DNA of 64,000 nt from Sphaerolaimus hirsutus. Its lineage: Eukaryota > Nematoda > Chromadorea > Monhysterida > Sphaerolaimidae. The stretch lies in NCBI GenBank assembly GCA_964036195.1, contig OZ038450.1, forward strand, positions 17,486,701-17,550,700, in the 5' to 3' direction. The position numbers and the translations under genes are program-made. The notes under the pieces were generated by a model. It made no database searches and was not told where the DNA came from. It saw only the letters and a program-made list of their open reading frames with translations. This document shows positions 1 through 12,500 of this stretch, piece after piece; position 1 is the stretch's first letter, and every line of letters starts with the position of its first letter.

Positions 1-413
1 ATCGACCCTCAATTAGGCCACACAGCACGTTTTGAAATCTTAGGTATAAAAATGATAACACGAGCCTCTGGGGAGGCTGTGGATTCTGAAAGGGGATGTT
101 CTCATCTTTGCAATGGTATAAAATATAGCCGTTACATCTCCTTAGTTCCGGCCTCACATGAGATGCGATCACCCAAGAGTAGTGCATGCAGCACGTTTTG
201 AAATCTTAGGTATAAAAATGCTAACGCAAGCCTCTGGGGAGGCTGTGGATTCTGAAAGGGGATGTTCTCAGCATCGCAATGGTATGGGGGGAAGTATCGC
301 AATAACGCAATGGTATGGTTAAGTATGGGGGGAAACTGTGGGGGGAGCAATTGACATGCGCCGCGTGTGATTTGCACGTGCGGCGCACATGGGGAGTTCC
401 ATTCCAAAAGGAT
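1..413. repeat. Direct duplication, ~96 bp, offset 166 bp
   Basis: The segment beginning GCACGTTTTGAAATCTTAGG at 25-120 recurs at 191-286 with a few substitutions. A third decayed run of GCAATGGTATG continues to about 316. No coding exon, splice site or transposon terminus is evident in 1-413. The short open frames here do not resemble protein. Confidence 0.7.
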
Positions 414-600
414 GGTGCACTATTCCGCATTTTGGCCTATTCCGCATTTTGGCATATCCCGCACACAAACCCATCGCGCACACTGCCTATCTCGCACATT
501 ACACCGGCAAGATGCGGGATAGGCCAAAATGCGGGATGGGCAGCTAAATGTGCGGGATGAGCCAAAATGCGGAATAGGCCAAAATGCGGAATAGTGCACC
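414..600. mobile_element. Hairpin element, ATTCCGCA-motif arms
   Basis: The tips GGTGCACTATTCCGCATTTT (left) and the exact reverse complement (right) enclose arms made of repeated TTCCGCA / ATCCCGCA motifs. The whole 187 bp folds back on itself. It shares its motif with the arms at 10498-10690 and 18935-19092. I could not find a convincing TSD, so the boundaries are the limits of the inverted repeat. Confidence 0.7.
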
Positions 601-644
601 GTCTAGCTCTTTGCCCCTCTAGAAATGCTTCTGTGATGATGTAC

Positions 645-779
645 ATGCTGAAATAGCGGATTTTATTGCTGGCGCCATTTTGGCCCCCGTCGCCATTGTT
701 TCTGGCGCCCTTTGGCGCCCGGCGCCATTTTTTTGAATGGCGCCATGGCGCCATTTTTCCTGGCGCTTTTCCATCACTA
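645..779 (-). mobile_element. hAT-like fragment with GGCGCC-motif arm
   Basis: Reading on the minus strand, the tip TAGTGATGGAAAAGCGCCAG is followed by an array of TGGCGCCA-type motifs. The same structure lies on the plus strand at 55559-55740. Only one terminus is recognisable and no TSD is visible, so this is a partial copy. Confidence 0.6.
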
Positions 780-1044
780 GCTGCCATGGAAAGGTTTGGT
801 GAAATGGTTTCCTTGTGATGCTGTTTGCTGTGTTAATATCCTATATTTTGTTAGGATGTGTATATATTGATAACTTGATATCCTACTTTTGATAGCTCAA
901 TGTGAAAATGACATGACATTTATATGATACCCTATATTACTTTGTGCATTCATAAGCATACGTGTTTAGCTGCAGCATCCACTTTTTGTTGGCTTCAGCC
1001 ATTTTTTATGGGATCACAAATACCTCAAAAAGAATACCAGAATA

Positions 1045-1178
1045 TCGAAAAATATCGAAAAAATGGTCGATATTCGATATTTTTTCAAAATTTTCGATAT
1101 CGATATTCGATATTCGATATGAAAACATGGTCGATATCCGATATTCGATATTTGATACGATATATCGTCCCAACCCTA
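1045..1178. mobile_element. Partial element with GATATTCGATAT arm
   Basis: Dense CGATATTCGATAT repeats end in CCCAACCCTA at 1178. The arms of the complete element at 60819-61603 have the same sequence type. The left end is not recognisable. Confidence 0.6.
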
Positions 1179-1291
1179 CCGCTGACTATCGTCAAGTTGC
1201 AAATGTTGATTATAAAGTTTCAAATTTTCCGCATTTACCCTCAACATAAATATATGGGAGCAGTGGCCTTCCCACAAAATGTACTTAGACA

Positions 1292-1737
1292 TAGGGTTCA
1301 AACGGGATTGACCTTTCGGGATCGGGATCGGGATTGTTTTTTTGAGATTTCGGGATCGGGATTGGCCGGGATAGGGGTCACGGGATCGGGATCGGGATTG
1401 GCATTTTTTCGGGATCGGGATTGGGGTCTTGGGATAGAGATTTTGGCCAATGTTTTGGCATCCACAGTTGTTCAAAAAGGTCAAAAAACACTGTTGGATG
1501 CCAGAAACGTGGCATAAAATGAACGCTGGGTGTTTGCGTTCACATTTTTGCATGCAAAAACATCGTTGTTTCACTTTTGATAATTTCCACTCATTTTTCC
1601 GGGATCAGGATCCCGGACTTTGGAGTTTCTCGGGATCGGGATCGGGATTTGAAAAGTTTCGGGATCGGGATCGGGACTACTAAATCCCGGAATTTCACGG
1701 GATCCGGGATCGGGATCGGGATCCCGTTTGAACCCTA
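1292..1737. mobile_element. hAT-like MITE with (GGGATC)n arms
   Basis: Tips TAGGGTTCAAACGGGAT and its complement ATCCCGTTTGAACCCTA are flanked by the exact 8-bp duplication CTTAGACA (1284-1291 and 1738-1745). Both subterminal arms are (GGGATC)n runs, and the core between them has no coding potential. Translations such as GSGSG or RDRDRD come from the microsatellite and are not genes. An 8-bp TSD with TAGGG-type tips is the hAT hallmark. Confidence 0.85.
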
Positions 1738-2193
1738 CTTAGACAGTAACAAAAAAGCATCCAGGAAGGAGTCCAGTAAGCAATTCGTAAACTCATTGAT
1801 TTCTTGGCCGCGACAAAGTTATTGCCGGAAACCAATTCTGGATGCAGTTTCCGTGCTTAGCTAAATTGCTGTGTGCTTCAAATTATACCATATATCCTCG
1901 AATACAACCGCAAGGGAGTTGGTTTTTCACGGGAAGTTTTTGAGGGAGTTGTTCAAGGAGGTCACGAACGTACGACAAAAGACGCCATACCTAACAAGCC
2001 GACACACGTAGCGATGCGACATAAAATGGATGTTTCTGACATAAATCACCACTTATAATGCTGTCATTCTCCACATCCATTGTCCATTCTATGCTATTGT
2101 GTAATAATAATTGTGATATGTTAGTGTAGTATTATATATTATATCCAGCCAATGTGCTCCCACATACTTCTACAGTGTGAAGCATCACTGTCT
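1738..2193. other. No gene seen; decayed hAT core sequence
   Basis: About 2050-2190 matches the internal core shared by the hAT-like elements of this window (GTGATATGTTAGTGTAGTAT and CCACATACTTCTACAGTGTG). The rest, 1746-2040, shows no splice-supported exon. Confidence 0.45.
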
Positions 2194-3592
2194 GTCAATG
2201 TGTCAAATTTTGACGAAATAATCCCTTCCCTTCCCTTCCCTTGAATAACCCCCCTCGAATTTTTCCCCCTCAAAAATTAAGTAAATATTAGGGTGCAAAT
2301 TAGTGATTTTTTGTGATTTCATACATATTTATGTACATTCTTGTGTCCCATTCTGTTGTACATTGGCTGATTTCGATCTCATTTGAGTATGTTGGGGTTT
2401 GTGGTCTGGGCTATGACGAATAGTTTTGGTTTGCTGAAATAATACCCCATTCCCATGATAAGGGGGGTCTATAAAAGGTGGTCATTTTGCACGGACGATC
2501 TGCACATTGACTTTGAAGCTTAATAACTCAGGCATTTCTGGGCTGATTTGGATGGTTCAACACTTATTGATCAGGACAACCTGCAGATTCAATCTTTGTA
2601 GTCGGATTAGTGATGTCTTAATACCGTATGCTGATTTGACCCGGTTTTGAACATGCTATCATAAACTTTAGACAAAATGAATAAATCTGGCCCAAAAATT
2701 ATTTCGATATCTCTTTCCAATCTTAAGTTATAGCACTTTGAACTTTCGTCTGCCACTCATAAAATTAACAATAACAATAACAATACTATACAATACAATA
2801 ACTTTACAATAACTGCATGAAGAACAGTGCATACAAATAATCAGAACATAAAAATGAAATCTACAGGTCATTATGATCATTTTAAGCGTTCATATGTGAA
2901 ATCAGCTGAGAAATGGCCAAGATGTAGAGTTTTGAATATCATGGTTTGTTCTTCATGTGGTAATTTATATTTATGGTTTGGAGGTGGAAGTTTGAAGTGC
3001 TGTCACTTTTGACTGGAAAGAGATATTGAAAAAAAATTTGGGCCAGATTACTTCTTTTTGTCTTAAGTATATGATAGCATGTTCAAAAAACTGTCTTGAA
3101 AAATTATTATTATGATCATTTTTGATGTTAAAAAACCGGGTCAAATCGGCATACGCAATTTAGACATCACTAATCTGACACCAAAAATTGTATCTGCAGG
3201 TTGTCCTGGCATTTTAAAGTGTTGAACAATCCAAATCGGCCCAGAAATGCCCGAGTTATTAAGCTTTAAAGTCAAAGTGCAGATCATCCATACAAGATGA
3301 CCACCTTTTTAAAGACCCCCCTTATCTCGGGACTGGAGGATTATTCCAGCAAACCAAAACTATTCGTCATAGCCCAGACCCCAAACCCAAACATACTCGA
3401 ACGGCATTAAAATCGGCCAATGTACAACAGAATGGGACACATGAATGTAAATTTACATAAATATGTATAAAATCACAAAAAAAATCACTAACTTTCACCC
3501 TAAAATTTACCTAATTTTTGAGGGGGGGAACTATTCGCCGCGGATTATTCAAGGGAACGGAAGGGATTATTTCATCAAAATTTGACACATTG
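2194..3592. repeat. Long degenerate palindrome P1
   Basis: Left arm 2194-~2750 is mirrored by ~3030-3592. Shared landmarks include GTCTGGGCTATGACGAAT, the GGTCTATAAAAGGTGGTC block, TTGACCCGGTTTT and a terminal TCAAATTTTGAC. The arms are diverged. P1 is related in sequence and order to the palindromes at 29629-31643 and 47565-51066. No open frame of note. Probably a non-autonomous long-inverted-repeat transposon; TSD not found. Confidence 0.7.
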
Positions 3593-3715
3593 ACACATTC
3601 ACAGCATGAAATCACAAAAAAATATCACTAACTAGTTTACACCCTAATATTTTAGCACTTTTATTCATGAAGTACAAGTAAAACAATGTTACTGTACGTT
3701 TTCTGTACTCGTGAC

Positions 3716-4399
3716 TAGGGATGACCAAAAATATTTTTTAACGATGCTGTTTTTTTGTTTACAAAAAAAATTTTAAACATGTTTTTTTTTAATAAAACGG
3801 GTTTTTTTAAAAGCTCCCAAATATGGTATGGGTCAACATACCTATACAGGTATATCAGACAATTCCCAGTACTTTGTGATGCTAAATATAGCCGTAGAAT
3901 GGCTGTGGGGCCATGGGATAGTATTACAAGTGGTGATTTCTGTCAAAAATATCCATTTTTTGTCATCTTGTTACGTATATCGCCTTTTGTTGAACGTTCA
4001 TGACTTCAAGTCAAGTTTTGCATGGAATCATGCTTAAATAAGGTTGTAAGAGAAGGCTAATACATTGACAGTGATGTTTCACACTGTAGAAATATGTGGG
4101 AGCACATTAGCTGGATATTATATACTACACTAACATATCACGGCTTATTATTACACAATAGCATGAACAAATGGAAGCTTTCACACAAAAAATGCCCCAA
4201 ACCCAATGAAAAAAACCACCAATGGTAATGTGTAGGTGAAATTGCGCGCTTGCGCACAAAAAAATGCAAAATACCTAGTGCATAGTACAACAAAATTTTG
4301 CTGATGTTTTTTGAAGAAAATTACGGTTTCAATGCCTGTTTTAAAAAAACTAAACATTTTTTTTTAAATGACGGTTTAAAAAAACATCGGCCATCTCTA
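3716..4399. mobile_element. hAT-like MITE, T/A-run arms
   Basis: Starts TAGGGATGACCAAAAATATT and ends CATCGGCCATCTCTA, with arms of T-run/A-run sequence. The core is shared with 27518-28207 and 62106-63470 (GGTATATCAGACA, TAGTGTAGTATATAATATCC read in reverse). The flanks CTCGTGAC and TCCGCGAC are a decayed 8-bp duplication (5 of 8). It seems to sit inside an older TACG-type hAT whose right tip AACAACTCTG is at 4466-4475. Confidence 0.65.
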
Positions 4400-4517
4400 T
4401 CCGCGACTGAGTAAAAGCAAATTATTTTACATTTACATATACGTTGAAAAAAGTTCAGTAATCTTAACAACTCTGACAAGACAATTTACAAAAAAAAAAT
4501 ACAATTTTTAAACTGAC

Positions 4518-4565
4518 CTTTCCGCCGCCTCTGTCCGCCTGCCTGGGCTCCTTTTCATCATCCAT
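4518..4565 (-). CDS. Possible first coding exon of a minus-strand gene
   Basis: On the minus strand an ATG at 4565 opens a 16-codon frame (MDDEKEPRQADRGGGK) that runs into a good donor, AAAG|GTCAGT, at 4518. Composition is hydrophilic and G/C-rich compared with the AT-rich surroundings. The start context (GGTTATGG) is acceptable. No downstream partner exon is recognised in 1-4500, so the product is unknown. Together with the plus-strand gene beginning by 6338 it would make a divergent pair. Confidence 0.3.
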
Positions 4566-5259
4566 AACCTCAAAATGCTCCCACCGAAATAGCTTTTGAA
4601 TATTAAGCTTTTGCGTTATAATTTACGCTTGCGATGCGAATTTAATTCGTACCGATATTTGGCGTAGTGAGTCCCCTTTGCATTTCAAAATGTATTTTAA
4701 TTCATTTCGCCATCTTGACGATCAGGGTCGTTTTGTGACTTCAGAAATGTACTTTGCGATGTAACTTGGGGGCGCTGTGCTCATTGGTGGGGGCAGTGTT
4801 CCACCCTCTTCCCAGGGCACGATGTAGGGCACCCGCACACCCAGCCCTAACCCTCCGATCTATACATTGTCGCCGGCACAATTCTCTACTACATATCCAA
4901 AACTTGAGTATCCCGAAAAAAAAATTTTTCATTTCGCGTGTTTCGCAATGTCTGGACAAAGGCGCTAATTCTGATCTTCACGCTGCAGGTTTTCACTTGA
5001 ATTCATGCACAATTTATTCGTAGTTTTAACCAGACACGGCTGAGAGTCTTCTCTGGGCAAAGTCTTTGGTTCGTTTTGAATTAAATTGATTCATTGTGCG
5101 AGTTCTTATCTTCATGGCTTCAAAGCCCCCCCATTGTGACAGAATTTGTCAGAGTTACATTGTCGCTTTTTAGATAATGCGCCAAAAATTTGATTAGGAT
5201 ACTATCTGTATTTTTGATTAGGATGGGGTTCGTACTACACATACACATACTTTACATAC
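4566..5259. promoter_or_regulatory. Single-copy, CpG-rich stretch between divergent exons (putative)
   Basis: No transposon terminus or repeated motif was found here. 4740-4890 is locally CpG-rich. If the minus-strand start exon at 4518-4565 and the upstream end of the plus-strand PHR-like gene are both real, this interval would hold their promoters. That is inference only; no core promoter element is clear. Confidence 0.2.
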
Positions 5260-5633
5260 AGGGACGTAGCCAGGATTTTTGAGCGGGGGGGGGGGGCGGA
5301 TTGTATACGGAGCCTGGCGAACGGGGGGGCGGCGCCCCCCCCCTAAAATTTTGCCTCTGCAGTAGGGGAATGGCGCCATGGCGCTAGCGCCATTCGTATG
5401 CGTGACGCCATGGCGCCGCTGGCGCTGGCATTGGCGCTAAAACAGATGTATACGTCTGTATCTCTCAGGCATATACAGCGACAAGGACGGAATTTAGGGG
5501 GGTTTTACTGGCTTTGAGGCCGCGGATACTGGTCAAATGAAAATATATGTCGTGTGACGGTAAAATGCGCGGCCCAGGAAGGGGGGGGGGCGGCCGCCCC
5601 CCCCGCCCCCCCCCCCCCCTGGCTACGTCCTTG
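5260..5633 (+). mobile_element. hAT-like MITE (CAGGGACGTAGCC family), internally deleted
   Basis: Tips CAGGGACGTAGCCAGG and CCTGGCTACGTCCTTG. Internally it has a G-run, a C-run and a GGCGCCATGGCGC block. Compared with the copies at 34196 and 40396 it lacks about 75 bp between AAAATGCGCG and GCCCAGGAAG. The flanks do not duplicate (TTTACATA left, ACCTTTAG right), although the intact copy at 40396 has a perfect 8-bp TSD. Confidence 0.8.
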
Positions 5634-6337
5634 ACCTTTAGCGATTTTGTCCCTTTTCTCCCTTCTATACCTCAGAAAAGCATATATATTCAAGCCCCCC
5701 CCCCCACCCCCAAAAATTTTAGTTTCAGCTACCTATCCCTCCGGCGGAACGATTTACGTTATATATGAACCCCCGCGGGGGCCCAAATATACAAAATTCC
5801 AGGGGCCAGATTTAATTCTCCCTACAGATTTGTAGTTACGCCCGAATGATTCTTTATAGTTCAACCACGTCGACGCACATGCACTGCGAGCAAGGCAGTT
5901 CGTAAAATACACGAAAGTATGCCTTAAGGTTGCCGATATTGCAAAATGATGTATTTTACTTGGAATTTGGCCCGGAAATTATATTTTTTTGGCCGTCGGC
6001 TAACTCTTTTTTTCCCGTTTGAATCCTAGGTGAGAGCTTGTGCAACTGATATCTGGCAAATGTTATGAGAATAGAGCAATATGTTCTTTCATTCAGATTG
6101 AGTATGGTAGATTTAATTGCAGAGTGTGCAGTCAGTCGAGTAGTCATGGGGGTTCTTTTTCTCGGGATAATGTTTGGATATCTATTTCAATGAATAGACT
6201 ATAGCCATGTTTCTTATCAAGTCTCAATAGGTAACTTTGTCTCTCATTTCATCATTTTGTAATAAAATTACTTAATTTCGTTTAAAGAAGATATTTAATT
6301 GATAAAAATTTCATAAAATCTAATTTCACGATTCCAG
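5634..6337. other. Fragment of CAGGGGTCTCC-family interior, then intron sequence
   Basis: 5634-5830 resembles, in reverse, the interior of the element at 30821-31340 (TTTTAGCGATTTT, CAGCTACCTATCCCTCC). 5831-6337 shows no repeat or exon that I recognise and ends in a normal acceptor (GATTCCAG). Confidence 0.5.
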
Positions 6338-6517
6338 GCATTTGACGCACCTGTTACACGAATGTATATCAGAAAGTGCTCACGTCAAATCCCAATGGTG
6401 GACATCGCCCTTGGACCCCGGCCAGCAGTTGCTTGATTTTGTACTGCCCACATTGTCGCAAGCTGAAGAAATCACTGACGCTGTTGTTAATGACCGAACT
6501 GGTGTAAATGGGTTAAT
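6338..6517 (+). CDS. PHR-like gene, exon 1 seen
   Basis: Acceptor GATTCCAG|GCATTT and donor TTAAT|GTGAGT bound a 180-nt open exon. It reads HLTHLLHECISESAHVK and ends EEITDAVVNDRTGVNGL. It enters with one base and leaves with two. The next exon at 9189 supplies the missing base, so the frame stays open across a 2.7-kb intron. No domain is recognisable. In MYCBP2 this position would lie just before the first RCC1-like block. Its true upstream exons are not identified. Confidence 0.6.
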
Positions 6518-9500
6518 GTGAGTCTGCGGCAAAAATTTTATGCATTTGTAGATGTAAAATTCTGTTCTGCAAGTGTAGCCGAGGGATGGCCAGCGCTTTT
6601 TTCGAGCGCTTTTTTATTTAAAAAAGCGCTGGCAAATTTTTTTATAACTTATGCACTAGGTATTTTGCCAATTTTTGTGTGCAAGCACGAAATTTCACAT
6701 GCAAATTACCACTGGTGGGTGTTTTCATTGGTTTTGTGGCACTTTTTGACCGCGTTTACACGGATTTTTTTGTGAAAACTCGACAACACTAAGAAGTTCA
6801 ATAAGTTGAGTAAAAATGTTTTATATTGATGAGATAAGTGGTCAACTAAACATTCTACCTAGGTGAATATGCATGTCAAATTGCAGAATCGTACTTGTAG
6901 CTCAAGATTATAGACATTTGAAAAAATGTGCCTTGTCGCCGGCTGTCGGGAGACTGTCCAACAAAGGCAAAATTTTTCAAACGTTTATCACTTGAGCTAC
7001 AAGCACGATTCTGCCATTTGGCATGCATATTCACCTAGATAGAATGTTTAGTTGACCACTTTATTTCATCAATCTGGAACCTTTTTACTCAACTTATTGA
7101 ACTTTTTAGTGTTGTTGAGTCGTCACAAAAAATCCGTGTAAACGGGGCCTTAGTGTTATTGCTTCTATTCCTGCATGCTATCATGTAATAATAAGTTGTG
7201 ATATGTTAGTGTAGTATAGAATATCCAGCCAATGTGCTCCCACATACTTCTACAGGGGGAAACATTAGTTTAAATGTATTACCCTTCTCTTATCACGTTG
7301 TTAAATCACTATTTCATGCCTAACTTCACTTGAAGTTAGGGTTCAAACGGGACAGCGGTCCCGGTACATGGTTCGGCAAATAGTCGGGACTGGGGCGGTC
7401 CCGGTCCCGGTCCCGACGCCCCAGTCCCGGTCCCGGTCCCGACAATCGAAAAAAGCCAGTCCCGGTCCCGGTCCCGACCACCCAGTCCCGGTCCCGGTCC
7501 CGGAAGTTTGTAGTGGTCCCGATAATGGATGGAAAAAATGCGTTTTTTTCATCCATTCTACAAAATTTATCCCACGCTTCTAAATATAGTCGCGAGGCAA
7601 CAAATACAGGTATATTAAGCAAGTCGTAGTACTTTTTGACGTTATGGATATCATTAAAAGTGTTGATTTCTGCCGCAAAATCTGTTTCTGACGACCCAGT
7701 CCCAGTCCCGGTCCCGACAAATCCCAGTCCCGGGTCCGACACCCCAGTCCCGCTCCCGGTCCCGACAATTGAAAAATGCCAGTCCCGGTCCCGACACCCC
7801 AGTCACGGTCCCGACACCCCAGTCCCGGTCCCGGTCCCGGTCCCGACATTAGAAAATTTTTGGTCCCGGTCCGGAAAACTGGTCCCGTTTGAACCCTACT
7901 TGAAGTCACAAAACATTCACAAACAGCGATATACGAGGGTGTAGCGGCCGTAATGAAAATCCGGCCGTAATGAAAGCCTGGTTGTAATGTATGCCTACCC
8001 GGCCGTAATGAAAGCCTGGCCGTAATGTAGGGGATGCTACATTACGGCCGGGCAACATTACGGCCGATTTTACATTACGACCGGGTCCTAGAGCAGGGGA
8101 GGACGGGAGTAGATTTCGTGTTACGTCGATTCGTGTACATCACCCCCCCCCCCCCCCGCAGACAGCCGAATGTGCGCTTCCCAACATGCTTTCATCTGCA
8201 CCGCCCAGCGCACGATGACAAATGATAGCATGATTTTTCGTTTTGAGCTAAGTCCGGTGACCGTTTGCAGGGCCCGTTTTCCTCATTTCCATCAGTTTAT
8301 AAATTTATTTGTAAATTAATAAATTAATAATTCAGTTTATAAATTTGTGTCGATTATTTTTGAATGTATATGTGGGCAAATTGAAATTAATTGACTTAGC
8401 TCATTTTTCATCCAATTGATGTTGGCGCGCGCATCTTCTTTACGCACGCACACACACACACACACACAATTATTTGCAATTATTTATCAACTGATGGAAA
8501 TAGGAAAATGTCCCCTGCAAACGGTCACCGGACTTAGCTCAGAACGAAAAATCATGCTATCATTTGTCATTGTGCGCTGGGGGTGCAGATGAAAGCATAT
8601 CGGGAAGCGCACATTCGGCTGTCTGCGGGGGGGGGGTGTACAAGAATCGACGTCACACGAAATCTACTCCCCTCCCCCCCCCCCCCTCCTCTAGGACCCT
8701 GTCGTAATGTAAAACCGGCCGTAATGTAAAACCGGCCGTAATGTTGCCCGGCCGTAATGTAGCATCCCCTGCATTACGGCCAGGCTTTCATTACGGCCGG
8801 GCAGGCATACATTACGGCCAGGCTTTCATTACGGCCGGGTTTTCATCACGGCGAGGCCCCCGTCGCGATATACATAATGAGTCTACATAAAAAGTATTTT
8901 GGCAGAAATCACCATCATGTTCTCCCATGACTACACAGCCATTCTATGGTTATATATCATCACAAGTACTGCCACTTGTCTGATATACCTGTATATATTG
9001 ATATAGAATCATATTTGGGAGTTTTTTAGGGAACGCGTTTTTTAAAAAAGCGCATTTTCTAAAAAGCAAGGTCGTTGCAAAAATGCGCTTTTTCCATCCC
9101 TAGTGTAGCCCATGCAAATATTACTTAATTTAATGATTAAATTACTACTAGATTAAATTACCAATTACTGATAACTGTATTTTTCCAGCTCACCCTCGAT
9201 CGGATCGATAGCAAGTAACGTAAGATTTCTATTCGTGCTCACCGAACATTGTTTGCTCAAAATTGGCAGTGGCCTAGGCGAAACAGTTTTTGGATTTGAA
9301 TATGCCGTCAATACGGATGTACAGGCTGTCGCTGGCTGTCAGCTTTATGCTTGCAGGTAAATTTAAATTGAAAAATGCTTGGATTATTCAGAGAAAAAAA
9401 ATCTAGTGATAACAATTCGCAATTCAGAGGTGCGTTGTATTTGCGCCATCGGCAGTCAACCAGACTCGATGCTGATTCGCTGAATGAAATAGGTGAAATT

Positions 9501-12500
9501 ATGCTTCCAGCAACCAATGGAGAGGGGATCTTGCTAACAAATGGTGTGTTTTATTTTATTTTCTGAGGAGACACCAAAAAGTTATAAATTGTACGAAAAC
9601 AATTTTTCCGGTCATTTTACACTGAAATTATGTCGATGTGCGCTACGTTTGATTTTATTTATTGCCAAATAATGCCTCGCAACAGAAACATGATGTTCAT
9701 CAACCAAGGAATTTTGTGATATGGAACTTTTCGGAAGTCTGGAATTGGATTTTCGTGTCACAGCAGCACAAAGAATCCCATCTCATCACTCCGATGAAAA
9801 GTTGTTAAAAGGTACGTATGTTTACTCGAAAAATACGCGTACGCGAGTACGCGGTAAATACATTTGCATATACGTTTTTTTAAAGTACCGTACACACTTG
9901 TACGCGTACGTTTTCAAGGCATAAAATGTATTTTAGAAATTTGGGACATTTACTGCTCAAACTGCTAAACAAAATAATACTACTAACGGTATAATTTGAT
10001 GAATAAACTAATTAATATGGTCTGTTGTCTGTTCCACGTTAAAATTATCCCATATTACCAACTAGGGTTGGCACTTGATTTTTTTTAAACTGATTAAAAA
10101 AAAATCTGATTTTTTTATAATCAAAGGGTGGAAACTGATTTTAATTTTAAAAAATCAAAAGGCAAAATTTCTGGTAGACTTGCACTAGCTATTTTGCATT
10201 TTTTTGCGCGCAAGTGCGCAATTTCTCATACATATTCCATTTGTGGTGTTTTCATGGGTTTTGGGGCATTTTTAGTGTAAAATCTTCCATTTATTCATGT
10301 TACCATGTAATAATAAGCCGTGATATGCTAGTGTAGTATATAATATCAAACCAATGTGCTCCCACATACTTCTACAGTGTGTAACATCACTGTCAATGGA
10401 TTAGCCTTCTCTTACAACCTTATTTAAGCACTATTGCATCCTGAACTTCACTTTAAATCACAAATATTTGACAAAAGGCAATATACGTAATAAGTCGGCA
10501 AGGGCCCATTCCGCATCAGAAACCATTCCGCACATGTGCCCATCCCGCAAATTATGTGACCCATCCCGCAAATGTGCCCATCCCGCACACAGGTGATGCA
10601 ACTTGCGGGATGGGCCATGATGCGGAATGGGCACAAATGCATGATGGGCATCCGTGCGGGATGGGCTAGGTATCCCCCCCCCTGCAGTCCGCACAAGTGT
10701 GATGTTACCAAACGCGGCCCGGGGGGGGGGCGAGCAGCACACGCTTACCGCTTACTGGCGCAACAAAAATTCGGTGTTTTCAATCACCCCCTCCTATAAT
10801 AAAGTGGACCCCCGGGTACTGCAACATTGTCTCTAATATAATAAAGTAACCTCCCGGGGCTTACAACATCACCATTATGGGCCAAATAGCAACACCTTGG
10901 ACAATGTCCATATTCGCCAGAACTCTCAACGATGCGCTCGTGCAACCCATCCTGCCTAATTACGCCAAATCTACAGCACCTAACAGGGGACTTGGTTACC
11001 TTTTGCACGCGTGGGACGACAAACGATGGCAACATGCCAACCAAATAGTCACACAATTCCGACAATTCACCAAGCGACATGATGTCCACTGGACGATCAA
11101 CAATTGCCCTACAAGCCCTACGCTTGCCGCATGCGCGGGGAACCTGTCTGCCAAACTTCACCAGCTTGGTGCCTTTCGACCTAGCTATTCCGAAGGACGT
11201 AGGCTTTGGAACTTTTCGGTCTACTTGGTTGCCACAGCTAACAAGGTCAGGTCGCGCAAATTGCAAAAGCTTGCGGCTAATCACGTGTGGCTGCAATTTC
11301 CCCTTCCTACCCACCAAATACCAAAGGTTTCTAGGCTGCACAACTTTCTTCAGCCTTTCAGCAGTTTTCTCAAAAACACCACAAATTCCGGGTTCAACAA
11401 AAGCTGGCTCCATGATCAAGTGATCAAACAACCACTGCTGAGAAGCATCACTAATTATCTCGCCATTGGGCAAAACAGAATCAGTAACAAAATCACCAGC
11501 GCCCTGAACCTTTTCCGCATACGTGGCCCTTCGCTGAATTTGAAACAATTCCGACACGGGTTCAAAACTATCAAGAACAGGGCCCACTTCCAAATCATCA
11601 ACCTCCCAGAAACCTTCAGGACTTGGCGCGCTTTCAGAAACAGAAACAAGATTAGCCCACGGTATGGAACTTTTCGGAAGTCTGGAATTGGATTTTCGTG
11701 TCACAGCAGCACAAAGAATCCCATCTCATCACTCCGATGAAAAGTTGTTAAAAGGTACGTATGTTTACTCGAAAAATACGCGTACGCGAGTACGCGGTAA
11801 ATACATTTGCATATACTTTTTTTTAAAGTACCGTACACACTTGTACGCGTACGTTTTCAAGGCATAAAATGTATTTTAGAAATTTGGGACATTTACTGCT
11901 CAAACTGCTAAACAAAATAATACTACTAACGGTATAATTTGATGAATAAACTAATTAATATGGTCTGTTGTCTGTTCCACGTTAAAATTATCCCATATTA
12001 CCAACTAGGGTTGGCACTTGATTTTTTTTAAACTGATTAAAAAAAAATCTGATTTTTTTATAATCAAAGGGTGGAAACTGATTTTAATTTTAAAAAATCA
12101 AAAGGCAAAATTTCTGGTAGACTTGCACTAGCTATTTTGCATTTTTTTGCGCGCAAGTGCGCAATTTCTCATACATATTCCATTTGTGGTGTTTTCATGG
12201 GTTTTGGGGCATTTTTAGTGTAAAATCTTCCATTTATTCATGTTACCATGTAATAATAAGCCGTGATATGCTAGTGTAGTATATAATATCAAACCAATGT
12301 GCTCCCACATACTTCTACAGTGTGTAACATCACTGTCAATGGATTAGCCTTCTCTTACAACCTTACTTAAGCACTATTGCATCCTGAACTTCACTTTAAA
12401 TCACAAATATTTGACAAAAGGCGATATACATAATAAGTCGGCAAGGGCCCATTCCGCATCAGAAACCATTCCGCACATGTGCCCATCCCGCAAATTATGT

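Larger units (their letters stand above)
6581..9102. mobile_element. hAT-like element (GCGC arms) with three nested insertions
   Basis: Starts GAGGGATGGCCAGCGC and ends GCGCTTTTTCCATCCCTA, with the exact 8-bp TSD GTGTAGCC (6573-6580 and 9103-9110). Arms are AAAAAAGCGC-type and the core matches the other hAT copies. It fills most of the intron 6518-9188. Younger insertions inside it are at 6748-7149, 7337-7898 and 7935-8864. No transposase frame is present. Confidence 0.8.

Noticed and set aside
1318-1720. Open frames rich in RDRDRD / GSGSG / PVPVP (also 7340-7900, 60500-60680, 61890-62090)
   Set aside because: They translate (GGGATC)n and (GGTCCC)n transposon arms, are open on both strands, and are not genes.
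5280-5340. Poly-G and poly-C runs as possible telomeric or G-quadruplex loci
   Set aside because: They occur at the same position in every CAGGGACGTAGCC copy, so they belong to the transposon. Their exact lengths are unreliable in an assembly.
10877-11740. Plus-strand 287-codon frame in each tandem unit (also 12827-13690, 14770-15636)
   Set aside because: It lies exactly opposite the antisense frame. Two of three inter-unit substitutions are Trp/Arg changes here but silent antisense. The protein is unusually rich in Asn, Arg, Phe and Leu and has no recognisable motif.
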